From Melanocharis versteri (lineage: Eukaryota > Chordata > Aves > Passeriformes > Melanocharitidae): DNA of 64,000 nucleotides. Of this stretch, positions 36,930 to 51,145 are shown piece after piece. Location of the stretch: contig VZTG01001880.1 in the NCBI GenBank assembly GCA_013397845.1, positions 832,359 to 896,358 on the forward strand. Direction: 5' to 3'. Position numbers and translations under genes: made by a program. Position 1 is the stretch's first letter. Each line of letters opens with the position of its first letter. Under the pieces are notes generated by a model. It was given only the letters and a program-made list of their open reading frames with translations. It made no database searches and had not been told where the DNA came from.

Positions 36930-39404
36930 ATCCAGTTTTCATAGTGATTTTAATAGCTGCTGTGGTTTCTGTGCATAATACAACTGATCAGACACTAGGC
37001 TGTTGTGTTTGAATCTTAATCCATTACAACTTACGCTTGTAACTTCTTTCAAGTCAAAGTACATCCCAGACACTGCCATTTGTCTCTAATAAATATATTC
37101 AGGTTATAGCTTCTCTACACAACTCTTTCAGATTTAGGAATGTTATTCACTTTTGCCCACCAAGACAGGATTTTCTTTTGTGCTCTCCAGCAGTCTCTCA
37201 CTCTTCCCCCTACCACTAGTGTATTAGTCACTTGTGCTTGTGTCAGCTTCCCTTTTTGTTTACTCATCCATGCCATACTCCTCTCAGCCCTTCTTTGTCA
37301 GCGCTTGCCTCTTGTTTATCTTTCACTCTTGCTCTCGTCTTCCCTAATTCATTTCTTGCTAATGTATTGCTGACTATTTTTATTCCATTCCTCCCTCACT
37401 TTTGGTTGCTGCTTAAGGGGTTAGTCTTCTTTCAGGACTATTGTGTCTTCAGGCTCTGAAAGGAAGGTGGCAGATTTGTTTTGCTCCTGGAAACTAAACT
37501 TTTGCACATAAGGTTAAAAGCCAGGCTGCCAGTGGCCTCCAGCAGCTTGATGCTCTTGCATGTGAGAGCAGTAGCTCTTTAAAGAGACAAAATCTTTCTG
37601 CTGGTGAAGTCAGGAAGGAACTGAATGAAATCAGAAATCAAGTATCTTTTAATGAGCATTGAGACTTGCTGATATGCTCTTTCCGGGGAAGCTAAGATTG
37701 AGGCCATCCTAGAAGTCTCATTGAAATGGTCGTCTCCAGCCATCTGCTATCCCCTTAGCCCACCAAGCAGTAGATGAGGCATGCCTCTTGCATTAACATG
37801 TGACATTACTTGTAAACACCAAGTATTCCAGTGTGTAGACTGCTGAACCATAGAAACCATTGTAGGCAGAATTCCTGTGGTGGATGCTGGCATTCAAAAT
37901 AGGGGAAAACCAGGTAGACACACTCCCTGTAGAGCCCTGTCAGGCATTGTGTGGTTTTTCTTTCGCTGTGTCTCACTGTTCCACAGACAGCTGTTCTTAC
38001 AGACTGAAGGTTGGGAGGGTGTTTTATAGAATTTCTGTCATTTGTTCTGACATAGATGAATAATAAAGTCAGTGACAGCTTTACTGTAAATCACTGGTCT
38101 AGGCATGTAATTATTCCTGAATTTTTTTGACTTTCTGTTTCAGAAAAAAATGTGGTAGCTGATTTTTACTAGTTAACATCATTATAGGATGGGTTCACAA
38201 ATGGGACATGTGCATTTTACAATGTAAAAGTTGTATGCAACTGTTAATCTTCTTGTGCCATTGACTAATGTTAAACTGATGAAATTATGAAAACATTTAA
38301 ATTAGTTCTTTTCAAGAAGAAAATTTAATGCCTTCTGTTGAGGCTGTGAAGGGAACTTTTAAGGCTTCACTGTTTTGTATAATTTTTATGGTTGTGCTCC
38401 AGATCTGTCATGAGGACAAGTATTTCTGCTACCCTATATTCTCTTCCTGCAAAAGATTCTCAGTTAAGGTATTTTAAGGATAATTATTGTAAATGGATAT
38501 TTGTACTGAAGTTATCATTGTAGAATTAAAGATAAAAGTTGCTGTTAGAGTACAAATCTGTGCAGCATCAGATAACAACAGTATATATAGCAGTGTTCTT
38601 CCAGAGGTTGTTGATAGGCCAGATAAACAGGAAGTATCACTGGCAGTCTATGGAAAAAACCGTAGTGATGAGCTCATAAATGAGTAGGCAGGCAGAACAA
38701 ACTAATCCCACCACCCTGGGTCAGTTGCATGAGGATGCAGGATCTGTCAGGCCTAAAGAATTTTTCCAGTGATCTGGAGTTTTGAAAGCAGTGAGTTTTC
38801 CCTGAAAAGTTCAAACAAGCAAAGCAGAAAAAAAGAAATGAGAATCTTAATGTGTAGTTTTACCTGGGTTTCGCTGAGTAAGAAGTACTACTTTAAAAAA
38901 AATGAAAAAAAAATTGACCAACCCAAAGAAAGTATTGAAAAATCTTGGGTTTTGTCTGTAGCCACAGGCAGCAGTAACAAATGGAAAGATTAAAAGTCAT
39001 AACTGTCTCCCTGAAGAATAAATTTCTATCAGCACAGGATCAGTTAACCTGTAGCACTGTCTGTTCCAAAAATGCTCTTTGTCAGAGAGGCAAGGCTGAA
39101 GGGGGGTAGAGCATGAAGGGCAGAGGATTTAAGAGCCTTCTGTGGTAGTCTGCAAGGGGAGTAGGACATATTTCTTCTCCCTCATGGCCAATTCTAACAA
39201 GTTAGAAAATATCCTCCTTTGACACAGTTTTTCTAACTTTCAGCCTTTTTTTCAGTCATTTGCTTTGTTTGTCTTGAGACTAGATGGATTGCAAGTCCTC
39301 AGATAGTGTGTACCATTGCATACAGTCCTGCAATTGTCTGTTTTTAAAATATGATATCTAGCCATTGTCAAATCAGACTCACTGTTTTACTACCTGTGCA
39401 GAGG

Positions 39405-39419
39405 AAAAAAAAAAAAAAA
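39405..39419. repeat. Poly-A run
   Basis: About 15 consecutive A in the large intron. No retrocopy body is recognisable immediately upstream. Confidence 0.8.
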
Positions 39420-40741
39420 GGTGCTGTTCTGGTTTTCAAGATGTAACCTCAAGATCACATGGTGTGTTGAGAATCTTGGCACAGATGGTGAAATTCCAGA
39501 GGCTGAGCAGTTAAAATGAGAATTTTGCTGTTGTTTAATAAATAGGGAAATCCTTATCATTGGTACCAAAGAGTTAAAGTCTAGTCTTTTGTATCCAAAA
39601 TCGTGATTTATCGCTGTTGGGATTGGGCCTTAGGAAACAAATGCAGTACTGTGATGTGGTGTGGAAGTCTGTACTTACACTGTTTCAGGAGTAGGTCCAA
39701 ACCACAGACCTGAAAAAAACAATGCTACTACAGTCAAATCTGGCTGAAGTTGTTTGCAGCATAACGCAGAATAAGTGATGTGTTTGGCACAACAGAACAA
39801 GTGTCAGTCATATGGCTGGACTCCATTCTAAGTGAAAATAGGAGCCATATCTTATGTGGTTTACCCTTCACTAGTCATTGAAAGCTGATTCCTTTAAATA
39901 AAACAGTATCTTATTTTTTTCATGACGTTTCCTTTTCTCCTCTAGTTTCTTTCTTCTCCTAAAAAGAAAAATTGAGAACCTCCAAGGAAAGCTTACTTCT
40001 GAATTTAAATAGTCTCTTCAAATGAAAAGAAAAAAGCAAACCAAAATACAACCCAAAAACCAGATTAGGCAACAGCATAAAAAAATATTGTTCTTTTCCA
40101 TCGAACATGAGGACACAATGTGTATACCTCTTAGTATCATCAGAGAGCGTCAAGCTCTTAAAAACCTGCTAAATATCAGCCCACCAATGCCTGTTAATGT
40201 GGAAGAAAACTTATATAATTCTGGACATCCAGGATACATCTGCAGTTTGGTTGTATAAGTAGAACTGAACAACTAATTTGATTGATAATATCTTTGTACT
40301 GTTATTAGAAAGTAGAAAATCCTAAGGAGGGGGAAAGCATTGAAATATTTTCCCAGCCAAACCTGATTTGAATTGATTTTTTCATTGTGTCTAAAATTAC
40401 TTTGAATTGTGGTGTTTGTTTCTTCCATAGCTTTCTCCACAAGTCACAGGCTGCGTCATACAGAAGCAAAGAATCATGTTTATAGCTCACTATAAGTCTC
40501 CATACTTTTTATTATGTTTTTGTTCCATGCAGGCTAATATGAGCTTCCTTTTTTGTGTTTCTGTTACATTTAAATCCATACAAAGCTTTCTTTGAGTCTT
40601 TTGTTTCCACTGAAAATTCTCCAGTAAGCGTAAATCTTTGTACTCCTTTCACACAGCTCTTTTTGTGGAACATATGAGACTTCCTTTGAAAGGGAAGATT
40701 TCTCTAGTGCTCATTTTCTTTGACCTTTTTCCCTGTGAATT

Positions 40742-40763
40742 GTATCATGTCCCTACATGATAC
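40742..40763. repeat. 9-bp perfect hairpin with 4-nt loop
   Basis: GTATCATGT (40742-40750), loop CCCT, exact complement ACATGATAC (40755-40763). Function is unknown; chance is plausible. Confidence 0.85.
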
Positions 40764-43700
40764 TGGGCTGTCATTTCAGTTTTATCTGCAGAGCTACATT
40801 CAGAGCTAGCTGGAAAGACAATCATCATGTGCTTGTGTTTCTTCTACTTCTGACTATATCCGTTTCCAGTATCCCTATGTTCACATCAAAGGACTCCCTT
40901 TCATTTAATTTTTTTAATACACACAATATTGAGGTGTTTTTGAGTTGCAGGGTTATGGTGTGAGACAGATTTTCCAAGAGAAAACGTAGGAACATCCAGC
41001 TTTAAAGTGGAGGAAGTTCTTGATGTGTATTCAGAAGATGTAAAGACTGTAACAGGAAGAAGGAACAGCGATGGCATTTCATATGTTTGGTTATGAACCT
41101 TGTTCTTACTGTGCTTAACCATTTCCCTTTACGCTTCTGAAAAATGTGGTTGGGGAGAAGGGGAGTGAGTTGTTTCGACTGGTATTCTGCGTGGTGAGGA
41201 AGTGTACATGGAAGCAGAAGGAGGGAAAAATAAAGATGCAGCCTTCTGCAGAACAACATATTTAGATCTGTTAGTAGATCTAGACCTTTTGTATGATTCT
41301 TTTTGCTCCATGTTCTTCAAACATAAAATTCACTGAAGAGGCAAAATGGACTCGAGATTATTAAGGTTTCAAATGAGATGGTGATGGAGAGCAGAAAGAG
41401 AAGTTGGATGTTCTCCTGACTAATGTTATTTAGAAGAACCAAGGCCAGGGGTAAGGCAGCCTCATTTTACCTGAATATTGCCTATGTTTCCTTTGCTAAA
41501 GAAAACAAACTGTAAAGTCTGAGGATATTTTCTTTTGGGAAGTCATCCTTTTTCCCAGTCGAGACTTTCAGCTGTATAGTCAGCTGACTATGCTGAGTCT
41601 GAGTATTGACTAACAAAGGAAAAGGTTGCTGGTGAATATGAAGCAGTGTTGATCTGTGGCTGAGAAGAGACTGTGTTGGGTTTTTCCAACCACAGTTGCT
41701 TTCTTTTAAGGGGAGTTAGAAGAGATAGCTGAAGAAAGATAATGAAGTGTCTTGCTATTTCTGATAAGGATAGTAGCAAGTATCTTTGAGCAGGTAGTAA
41801 AACTAACTTCCAAGCTTTCCTGCCTGAATTTTTTTTTTTGTTCCTTGACATTCTAGGTACTACAGAAGTGGCATAAAAGCCAGCACAGTTTCCAAGCTGA
41901 TTTAGCATACGTAATTGCCTAGAAGCAAGAATTGTCCCTTTGCAAGGTAGATATCAGAAGGAATAAGAGTTACTGCTTAAAATGAGTGCCATGGAGGGGA
42001 AATGTATTTAGAATGATAAGCAGGACAGAATATGAGGATACCTGTGGGTAGATGTTGTCATGACCTACCCATTTGCTACAGAACACTATTTGAGCGGGGA
42101 AAAAAAAAAGCTGTGGAAAATACAGTTGAAGTGAAATTATGTTAGCCTTCATGTATTGGGATATTTTTTAAGTCTTCTGAGAAGAAATTTTATTCCAGTC
42201 TTGCCTTCTAACTTTTGAATTGATTGAGCCAGCTATGAAATAACTCTTATATTGTATTAATGTACCTTCAGATGTGATAAATTCCGGATATGATGAATTT
42301 CAGAGAGAGAGTCAGTCACTTGCTGACTAATATTAAATGAGACACTTGAGAACATTAAATTGCATTTAGGTAAGTGTTATATAATTGCTGGTCTATTGAG
42401 TCTAGCATTCATTTCTAGATCAGTCTAGTATAGTGTAAATAAGTAACTGTTTACCTAAGAGTTTTCTAACTTTCTGCATTATAAAGTGTGTATAGACAAA
42501 AAGAAAACTGAAAAAAGTAACCAGTATGTGTGTATACAAATATGTTTCATTTTAAAGCACTCATAATTAGAATTTTACTCCAAATCCATTAAGTTATCCA
42601 AGCTTCTGAAATTATGTGTATGAAAAAATCTCATTCAAACACATTGAAGGATATAGCAATGCAAAAAAAAATCAGATAGTGTCTTCTTGTTTTAGTAGTT
42701 GAAGTCAACAAAAGGTACTCTGTATTTACAATGATGTAATGTTATAATTTGGGTGCTGAGGCTACCAGACAAGACTAGACAAAGTGAATTTTAAAAATGC
42801 CATTCTAATTAAACTAGGCCCTTGATGCAGACCACTGATGGTGTTTTGGCCTTGCTCTTGACTTTTTAACACCAAGAGGTATTTCTAATGGCTGTGGTTA
42901 AGAGCTTTAAGCCCAGCTCTGCTAATGATCAGCTAACACCTGTTGTGGTGAAAAGCTATTTTAGTTATACAGTCCCAGGATTAGTTTTATAGACCAAAAT
43001 AAACCCTTGTCATACAGTTGAGTGAATAGCTTTAGATTTTGGAAAAAATATGCTGAATGTGTGGTCTAAACCTACTGAAATATATGGAATATTAAAGCAG
43101 TACTGGAAAATGGCACTGTGCAAATGCCGATGTCTCAGCCAGTGCAAGAAAGTAAATCCTCTCCTCTGTCACTTAATTACTTTCAGGATTTCTGCCTGTC
43201 TCTCTGGTTTATAGACAATTTTTTAAATCGTGGTAACTTGAAGAGGCCTTAAAAAAACTACAGGTGATCACATGATTGACTCTGTAGCATGCTGTCATGA
43301 TGTAACAACTCACTGAAAACACCGAGAGACCTAATAAGCAAAAATACAGAACTTCTGCTAATGCACTTCATACAAGCTCAAGCATTGCTTTATTTTTTGT
43401 TTTGTTGTTACAGTGCAAAGGTCTTGGCATAATGCTCTAAAGGTGCCGTGTAGAATTTATATTAGATGCTGTTAGGCAAGAAAGTATTTAAGACCTAACC
43501 AAGTAAAAACACATTTTCCTCATGCAACACTGAAAAAGAAACACTAACACAGGACTTGGAATAATGCCTGAAACATAATTAATTTGAAGTGTACAATGCA
43601 AGTTGTCATGTTTGCAAAGAAAAAATGTAAATTTTCCTTGTCTTGCTAGTTTGCCGTAAGAATGTTAAATCAATTAGTAATCTGTAACTCCAAAGACTTT

Positions 43701-43900
43701 GCATATTGTGGGTTTTTAAGTTAGAGTTGTCAAAGCCTTATGGAGAAAGATGCTTTTGATTGCTACCTAAACATACCAACACAGCCTTTGATGTTTGTTT
43801 GATACCTGAGCAATTCTTTTGACCTTGAGGAGGAAAGATGTAGTGGACTACAATACACACTGATGCGAGTGTTCCTTCTGTTTAGATATTTTTTTTAAAT

Positions 43901-43917
43901 AGAAAAAAAAAAAAAAA
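43901..43917. repeat. Poly-A run
   Basis: An A-rich run of about 15 A, preceded by a T run in atattttttttaaat. Simple low-complexity sequence. Confidence 0.8.
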
Positions 43918-46900
43918 CAACCAAAAATCAATCTGCAAAGTCTGTTGGCTAGTCCATGCTAGGAACAATTTTCTGCTAAAATTGGAGCATCTTTTCTTCC
44001 CTTCCTTTCTGCTAGCCAATAAACATATCCACTGTCATAGTATTTATGGAAGCCTTGCATTCTCAAGGTATAAAAATATTATTGTCCTTGTTTTTGTCCC
44101 ATATCTTGTTTGCATTGCTCTCCAAGGACATAATTATGCCAAATAGGGTTAGAATTTCTCAATTTGAAACAAGAATCATGTGGAGTGAAATCTAAATGTA
44201 ATTTTTTTCTTGTTGGGCCTTAGAAAATATGAAGGTGTTCGTAGCTAATAAAACGTGACTGGAGAATATACAGCCTGATTGCTTGTGCCTAAAGCAGTCC
44301 TAATGTTTCTAGAAAAATATTTATCTGAAGATTGCTGTCAAACAAATTAACAGATGCCCCAAATTTGTTTTTTTCACATTAGTATGTCGAATCTAACTAC
44401 TGACACACGCAATCAAATATTTCTTGTTGGTAATACTTAGAAAGGTGAGGAATTTATGGGTGCTCGAATTGCCATCCTGTGCAGGTGCAGATTCCAAAAT
44501 TATTATTTGGGAATGTTGTCTGCAATTCCAGTGATTATGGATGACAGAAGGTGAAAAGAGAGAGGATGGTTTGAAATAATTTACTTCATCATCCTGTTTG
44601 TTTGTTCCCAAGTTAACCACTGTTGTTTGTTTAGAGCTATCACGTACTCATGATGTTTTTTATAAATCGGGGATTGTGCTGCAGATTCCATGAGTAGAAG
44701 TTCTCCTGTAGAAGCAGTAAAGTCAGTAGGCTTGAATTCATATGTGTTGTGTTTTGTTGCTACCTCTTCCAATTTACTGTCCAAGAGGAAATCTTTATTG
44801 GCTGTCAGGTTATGTTTGAATTTCGAACCTGAAGTGAAGTTGTCATGCGCTAAGGTGATACTCTCAGAGAAATGAAAAGTATTTTATATATGTATACTTT
44901 TAAGTATAGAAGAATGGAGTTGTTTCTGTCTGAACTTCAGATTATTCAATTTCAATAAAATTATGATTTATGAAGACACTGAAGGAGCTCCCCTGTTAGT
45001 ATGAAAAAACCATAACCTCTCTGAAATGATAGCATTAAGTCTTTGTCTGGGATGAATCAGATGGATATTTACAGATACGCATTTTAGTTTAAGGGTGCCA
45101 TTTCAATGCAGTTACATAAAAATACATATAGAGATTTACATACAATAATAATATATCATTACACATAACAGAGAGGATTTGCTTATGATAAATGGAAAAT
45201 AAAAAGAGGAGAAGGATACTCCTTCTATAACTAAGGATAATGGTGTATCAAAGACAAAAAACTTTTTATTCTAATTGTTATTCGATGTTCTGCATTTCTG
45301 AATGCATTTTTAGCTTTATTGGAAATTTCATTTCTGAGTATAAAGAGTGTATGTACTGTGATAATTGCAAAATAGTAACTTTTAATTTAAATATAGCTAC
45401 AAGGAAATAATCTTTCCTTTAGCTGGTTGCTAAGCAATTTTTTGCACTAAAATATTTATATTCACCAGCAAAACAGCATTCTGTGCTTAAAAGCAGTCAT
45501 TTGACACATACATTAAATCAGCTTAAACATTGAATACTACTTCTTGTCCAGTTAAATATGCCTATTTAGAAAACAGTAATGAATTTTAGGTGTTTATTTG
45601 AGCCTTTGTGTATGTGCACAGTTATTATATTTTCCTCTTAATTTGTGGTCACTGAAGGATTGGTAAACCATTGAGTGTTGTGATAAGAATAAAGACACTA
45701 CTAGGAGGAATTTAAGCTCTGTGAAACTTCAGCGTCATATATTTGCTAGTGATATATAGGCAAATCTTCTTTTGATTCCTGTTTATTTTAAAATCTTTTG
45801 GATGGGCATGTACAGCAGAATAGGTATGTATACTTGATATGAACAAAGCTACTTGATGTGTTTGAGCCAACAGGAAATTTCTACATGTTCCTACACTAAG
45901 CAGAAAAGCTAAAAGTGGTCATACTGACTGGCTTGTTCTGTTGCCAAGCCATGGTTCTGCTGCTTAATTGTAACTAGAAATTTAGTATTTTTCTTGCCCT
46001 CTTGATACTTGTGCTTTTCATTAAAGCATAAAAAGCGCACTGGTATTGGAAACCACTTAGTGACAAATGTACTTTATTTTCCCTTATAGGGTTCTAACAG
46101 AATTATTGTTTAAAGTTACAAATCCCATTTCAACCAGATGCTGCCAGTACTACTGGAGATCATCTGTGTTTGAGCTTGGTTAGTAAAGGAATCAATATTT
46201 TAAGGACTTTTCTCAAAACTTCTATTATTTTTGCTTCCTTCTGGACCTTGGATTGCCTTAATCTTTCTTAGGCAATTAAAAATAGTTTCATAAAGTTTAT
46301 TTAGCTACTTTCCAGGGCAGAGTTTTCAGTACATACTTTTTTCCAGAAATGCAAGGAGTATCTTTTATGAAATACTATTCTGTTGAAAATACATAGATTT
46401 AATGTAAGGAAGTTTTTCCGTGATAATATGGCACCTTTCAGGTTTTTCTCTATGTTGATTATTTTTAATTTTATTTCGTTTTGCTTTTTTGGTCACCAGT
46501 TTAGTGCTAGGGGAAATTTCCAAAAAAATTCAAATTAGATAAGTGTCATTTGAACATGACTTTTTAGAAGAAAGCATTGTGTTAGTTATACAGAAACTTA
46601 AGTGTCAGATTATTTGGATGAGAATAACATGTGGAAAGTGAATCACATTCTCCCTAATACCATACTGATTTTCTCTTCTTGTTCTTAGGACTGAATTCCA
46701 TTGAAGTTTTCATGTCAACGAATTCTTTGCTGTGTACATAAAAACAAACAAAGTGCTTTTAAGTTAGCTTTCAGCAGTAAAGTCCTTCACCAGAGATTAG
46801 CACATATGTATACAAGGCAAATGCACATTTTCCCTGTTTATGCCTTAGTCATACGTCTCCAGCTAGTGGAGACTACATTTTTTATGTACTCACCTGACTA

Positions 46901-48093
46901 TTGTGGATATAGTATGTGGATATATATTGTAGGATATAGAATGTTGAAAAGAAGCCATGGTAGTGTCTCATTTTACAGAGAAGCACAGAGTGAATTACAA
47001 GGTTGCCATTTTGCCTTTGGATGTGTTGAAGAAATAAGGGTTTCATATTAATTATCTGAATGAATTACTGAAAATCATCAAATAAAGATATACGTGGTTA
47101 TATGAAGCAAGACTGTTGATAAGCAGACATCAAATAATTCATCCGCATGAGTAATTTGAAAATCTTAATGTGTGGTTTTTTTTGAAAAGTAAACAACAAA
47201 GCTCCTGAAGTATGTTAACTGAAATGGATAATATAAACTAAAAAGGAATATTTTTTCATTTTTTCCTCTAAATCCCCCCCAGAGTTTTGTGCTTGTTTGT
47301 TTGTAACTTAAAATATGTTAGCAAATAACCTGAGCTGAATTTAAACTAAGGATCATGTCTTTGCAGGCACGACAGAAGAACAGAGCAATCCTCAGGGTGC
47401 CTCATGCCTGTGACTTCAGTTAAATAATTTCACCACATCCTGGCAATTTGGCCAATAAGCAGAATATTTTTGGTTCACTGATGGACTGATGTGCAAATTC
47501 TTAGGAATTCCACAACTGGTTGCAATTAAAATTGCTCAGTTTGCAAGTCCACTTTGAGACGATAACTCCATCATAGCGGTCACAGTACTTTGCTAGACTA
47601 CTGATAGTTTATCAGTGAGCAAGCTTCAGGAGTAAAACAACAGGCTTACCGCATAGATTTATCATAAGGAAAAATTAGAAATCATTAAAATTAATTAGAG
47701 CTGCAGTTAACAAGAATCATCTTTACCTGTTCCAGGTTTTCTAGTGTGTCTAATAAGCCCAAGTAAGCTCTTCTTGGCTTTGATGTCAGGAAGAATTCCT
47801 ATAGGAACTCCAACTTCTTTAAATAGTAGATGGAGGAAGGCAGAAGAGTTGCTCTGACCAATCTATACCTTCTAAAAGTCATGACCAACTGATACAGTTC
47901 TTTCTCTGTTTCTCTGGCAGAAATTTATGAGTGATCAGGGAGTGCTTCACACTTAGGTTAAATTCTGAATAATGAGACTGAATCTTTCATTAATGGTAGC
48001 TGATTTTTGGGTTTGACAGAAGTCTGTGGCTGGGTTTGATCTGGGTGTCATTACCAATGTAATCTGTCTATCTCACAGTTCAGCTATTACTTG

Positions 48094-48300
48094 GAATCCT
48101 AGAATGGTTTGGGTCGATAGGGACCTTAAAGGCCATCTTGTTCCAACTCCCCTGCCACAGGCAGGGACATCTTGCACTAGACCAGGTTGCTCAAAGCCCC
48201 ATCCAACATGGCCTTGAGCACTTCCAGGGATAGGGCATCAGTGACTTCCTTGAGCAATCTGGAGGGCATCAATGACTTCCTTGAGCAATCTGGAGCAGGT
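48094..48300 (-). mobile_element. CR1 LINE fragment with internal tandem duplication
   Basis: The left end reads aatcctagaatggtttgggt, followed by agggaccttaaaggccatct, cccctgccacaggcagggac, and a gttgctcaaagccccatcca / tggccttgagcacttccagg block. This is the avian CR1 3' UTR in minus orientation. Its right part contains a 31-bp tandem duplication (48233-48263 and 48264-48294). 5'-truncated and inactive. Confidence 0.92.
48233..48294. repeat. 31-bp tandem duplication inside CR1
   Basis: Two adjacent 31-nt units each start gggcatca and end gcaatctgga. They differ at one base: agtgac in the first and aatgac in the second. Confidence 0.95.
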
Positions 48301-50999
48301 TGGCTGGAGAAGTTTTGTTCCAAGCACAAAACTTGCCTTGTGTTCTTACATAGGTATGAGGATACTATAAGTGTTGTACAGTAGTGGACTACTTTGTTAC
48401 TAAGACTTGGAGCATCATCTTGTTTCATTGGAATGTCATATAAGGAAGATATATTGAATTAAATATTCTGATTTGTGTAATACTTTGTCAACTCCTTTTT
48501 ACATTCTGATATGATGGGATGATATTGTTCGTAGTAAAAAAATGTGTGGAAGAATTGGAGAAATGAGTTTTCCCATGTGAAAATATTCTATTCTGTGCAG
48601 AAAATGTTGCATAACCTTATTTCCTTTAATTTCTTCTCACCCTGTCTAATCTTCCTGTGTTTCTTTTTCTTTATTTTATTGTTCTTTCCCTAAAGTAAGA
48701 ACAAAGATGACTTGTAAAGATTCTCAATAGTGGTTTTGCTTCAGAATTATTTTGTTAATTTTCTTTGCTGCCTTTAGTGCAGTTAATGAACTTTCAAGTA
48801 TGTTGAAAAACCTTAAGGATCTTCATTAATTTTTTTCCCCCCAGATGTTTTATTTTAACCTGTAGTCCTATTAACAGCATCTAGATTTAGCTTCAGGTAA
48901 AAATATAAAGCTTTGGATCTTATGAGAAAGTACTTATTATCTGGAGTATTTGGACATTTTGGGTGTAAGATTAAAGCTTCCTAAATAGTTATGGTTAGAT
49001 GTTCTGAAACTATTCTTTACAGCCTTTAAGTATAAACATTTGTGCCATTTATGCATGTATTATTTTGGTTTTTTGTGGTGCTTTAAACATTATAATTAGG
49101 CAATGAAAAGGTGAGCATTTGAATTCTGGCACAGGACTGTGAGCTCTGTACAAGTATTAAATTACAAGTACTTCTTAAATGGAAACTAGGTCTGCTTCTT
49201 GTTGTCTTGCACAGTTGCAATGCTTTTCTTGTATCAATAAAACGGTTGGAAAATTTAAATTTTTCTTCTGTAATTTTACAGCAGGTATACCTTTCATTTT
49301 ATTTCATGAATACCTTTAAAAAGCAGGGCTGTTATTCAAAATATGACTTGTCATTGCTCCTGCAGAGGAGTGAAACGCAATTATCTCTGCTTGTCTTCCA
49401 CCCTATTTCTCTTCAGATTCATCCCTCCCTGTTTGACTTTATACACAGCTCGTGCAGCGTGCTTACTTAAATTGCTGCTTAGGTGGTGGTGAGGGAGGTG
49501 CAGACAGACAGAGGAGAGGCTTTCTGGGGCTGCTGGTTCTCCTGCAGAGCCGGATGCTGTGGATGCAGAAACTTTGTGCTCTGCCCTCCTGGGCCACTTG
49601 CTGAGGTGAACCAGTGAGAGGACAAGGACTCCGCTGCTGGACAGGGGCACTAATCGGACCTGAAATTATCTTTAGGAGCATATTAGCCAAGACTTTTAGT
49701 TGTCATTGTTCTTTTGCAAAATGAATACTAGTATCTACCACCAGGTAGCACAGAAAAAAAATCTCTTGAAGTAAAAAACTAAGTAGTATGACAGAATACT
49801 AATAGTGGAGAAAATGGGGAAAAGGGTAACCTTTTCCACAAAATAAGCTTTTAAGGTAAAGTAAGCATTGTTCAGGTGTTTGCCCTAGCAACTCCTTAGG
49901 GTGTTAGATTTAGCAGCTACCTGGTATGGCTGCTAAAAAAGAAATTCAGACACCAATGTCCTGTGCTAGGAATGCCTTTGCTTGTGTTTGTCTTAAGACC
50001 AGACAAGAATAGGTATTTGAATGAAGTTTGATGAAACAGGAGAGAGATGAGCTCTCAGAACTAGGACATATATCAGTTAACAGATTCACTGATTATAGTT
50101 TGTAATAGGGTACTTGAAAGTCTACAGAATAGAGACATTGTGATTGTGTTCTCTTAATTAATTCCAGGTCCTCAGAATGTAGAGGACAGTGTAGAAGCCT
50201 TTGGGTGCCTCTTAATCTAATACTGAATAGAAGTCATGAAAGAGTCAGTGCAGAGATTCTTGGTAAAAGGATTAGTTGAAGTGTTTGACTGAAAGTGCAT
50301 TCACACTGCCTTTTATGTTTTCATTTGCTGTTGCCTCTTTTCCTATTGTGGTTTTGTTTGGAGGAATTTTTTTTTAGATTTTTTTTTTCTGCTTCCTTTC
50401 CTTTGAAAACACTAGGGAAAACAAAAACAGATTACAATATGACAGAAATTTGTCAGGCATTAAACACAAACCATGAGCAAATTATGCTTTTTAATGCTTT
50501 GAGAGATCTTTGAGAGGAAAGAATAAAACCACTGGGGCTTTTTCTCCAGTCTGCAAATATCTATAGACAAATCTATTTTCTCAGAGAAAATGGATCGTAT
50601 TTGCAGTGTCAATAAAATCAGTAAGGAAGCTTTCCTCCTGTCTCACTTTTCAGAAATGGTATATTCTGTCTAAAACCATACTGGAAAGAGTCCAGGCAGT
50701 CTGTAAATTATTAAGAGATACCAAAATTGTATTGGCTGCGTGTCTTCTATTGGACTTTCCTGAAAATCAGTGGTTGAAGACTGGCACTAAGTTCCTGGTA
50801 TCACTGCAGCGTGTTCCAAGTGATAACTTAAAATGATTTTAGGAAAGCTGCTTACATAAATTATTCCATGTTCCCTATACACCTACTGAACTCAAAAATT
50901 CTTCCTGTTATTCTCAAGTCATGGCAAGTTCTAGATTAGTTAATATTCTTCAGATTCTTAGCAAATTCAACATTTTTCATGTGGAAATGCTGTTAACGT

Positions 51000-51145
51000 G
51001 GGCATCAGGGCACCTTGCATATGAGAAGAGGCCAAGAGAAAACTGGATTTGTTCAGCCTTGAGAAGTAGGATCCCTGCTGCTGTCTACAACTATGCAGTA
51101 TGCAGGTGTGGAGAAGGCTGAGCTAGTCAGCCCAGGATCAAATTC
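51000..51145 (+). mobile_element. CR1 LINE fragment (internal part of the 3' region)
   Basis: Plus-oriented and degenerate. Diagnostic pieces are gagaagaggccaagagaaaa, tttgttcagccttgagaagt and gctgtctacaactatgcag, in CR1 order. The true 3' end is missing, so this is a partial or rearranged copy about 320 bp before exon H. Confidence 0.8.

Noticed and set aside
37140..37459. Overlapping open frames rich in L, F, S and P
   Set aside because: Also a pyrimidine-rich run on the + strand, which is stop-poor. No splice context or homology.
50606..50836. 76-codon open frame with a rather protein-like translation
   Set aside because: I found no recognisable family, no splice junction in phase with TTC27 and no match to the protein between exons G and H, which join directly.
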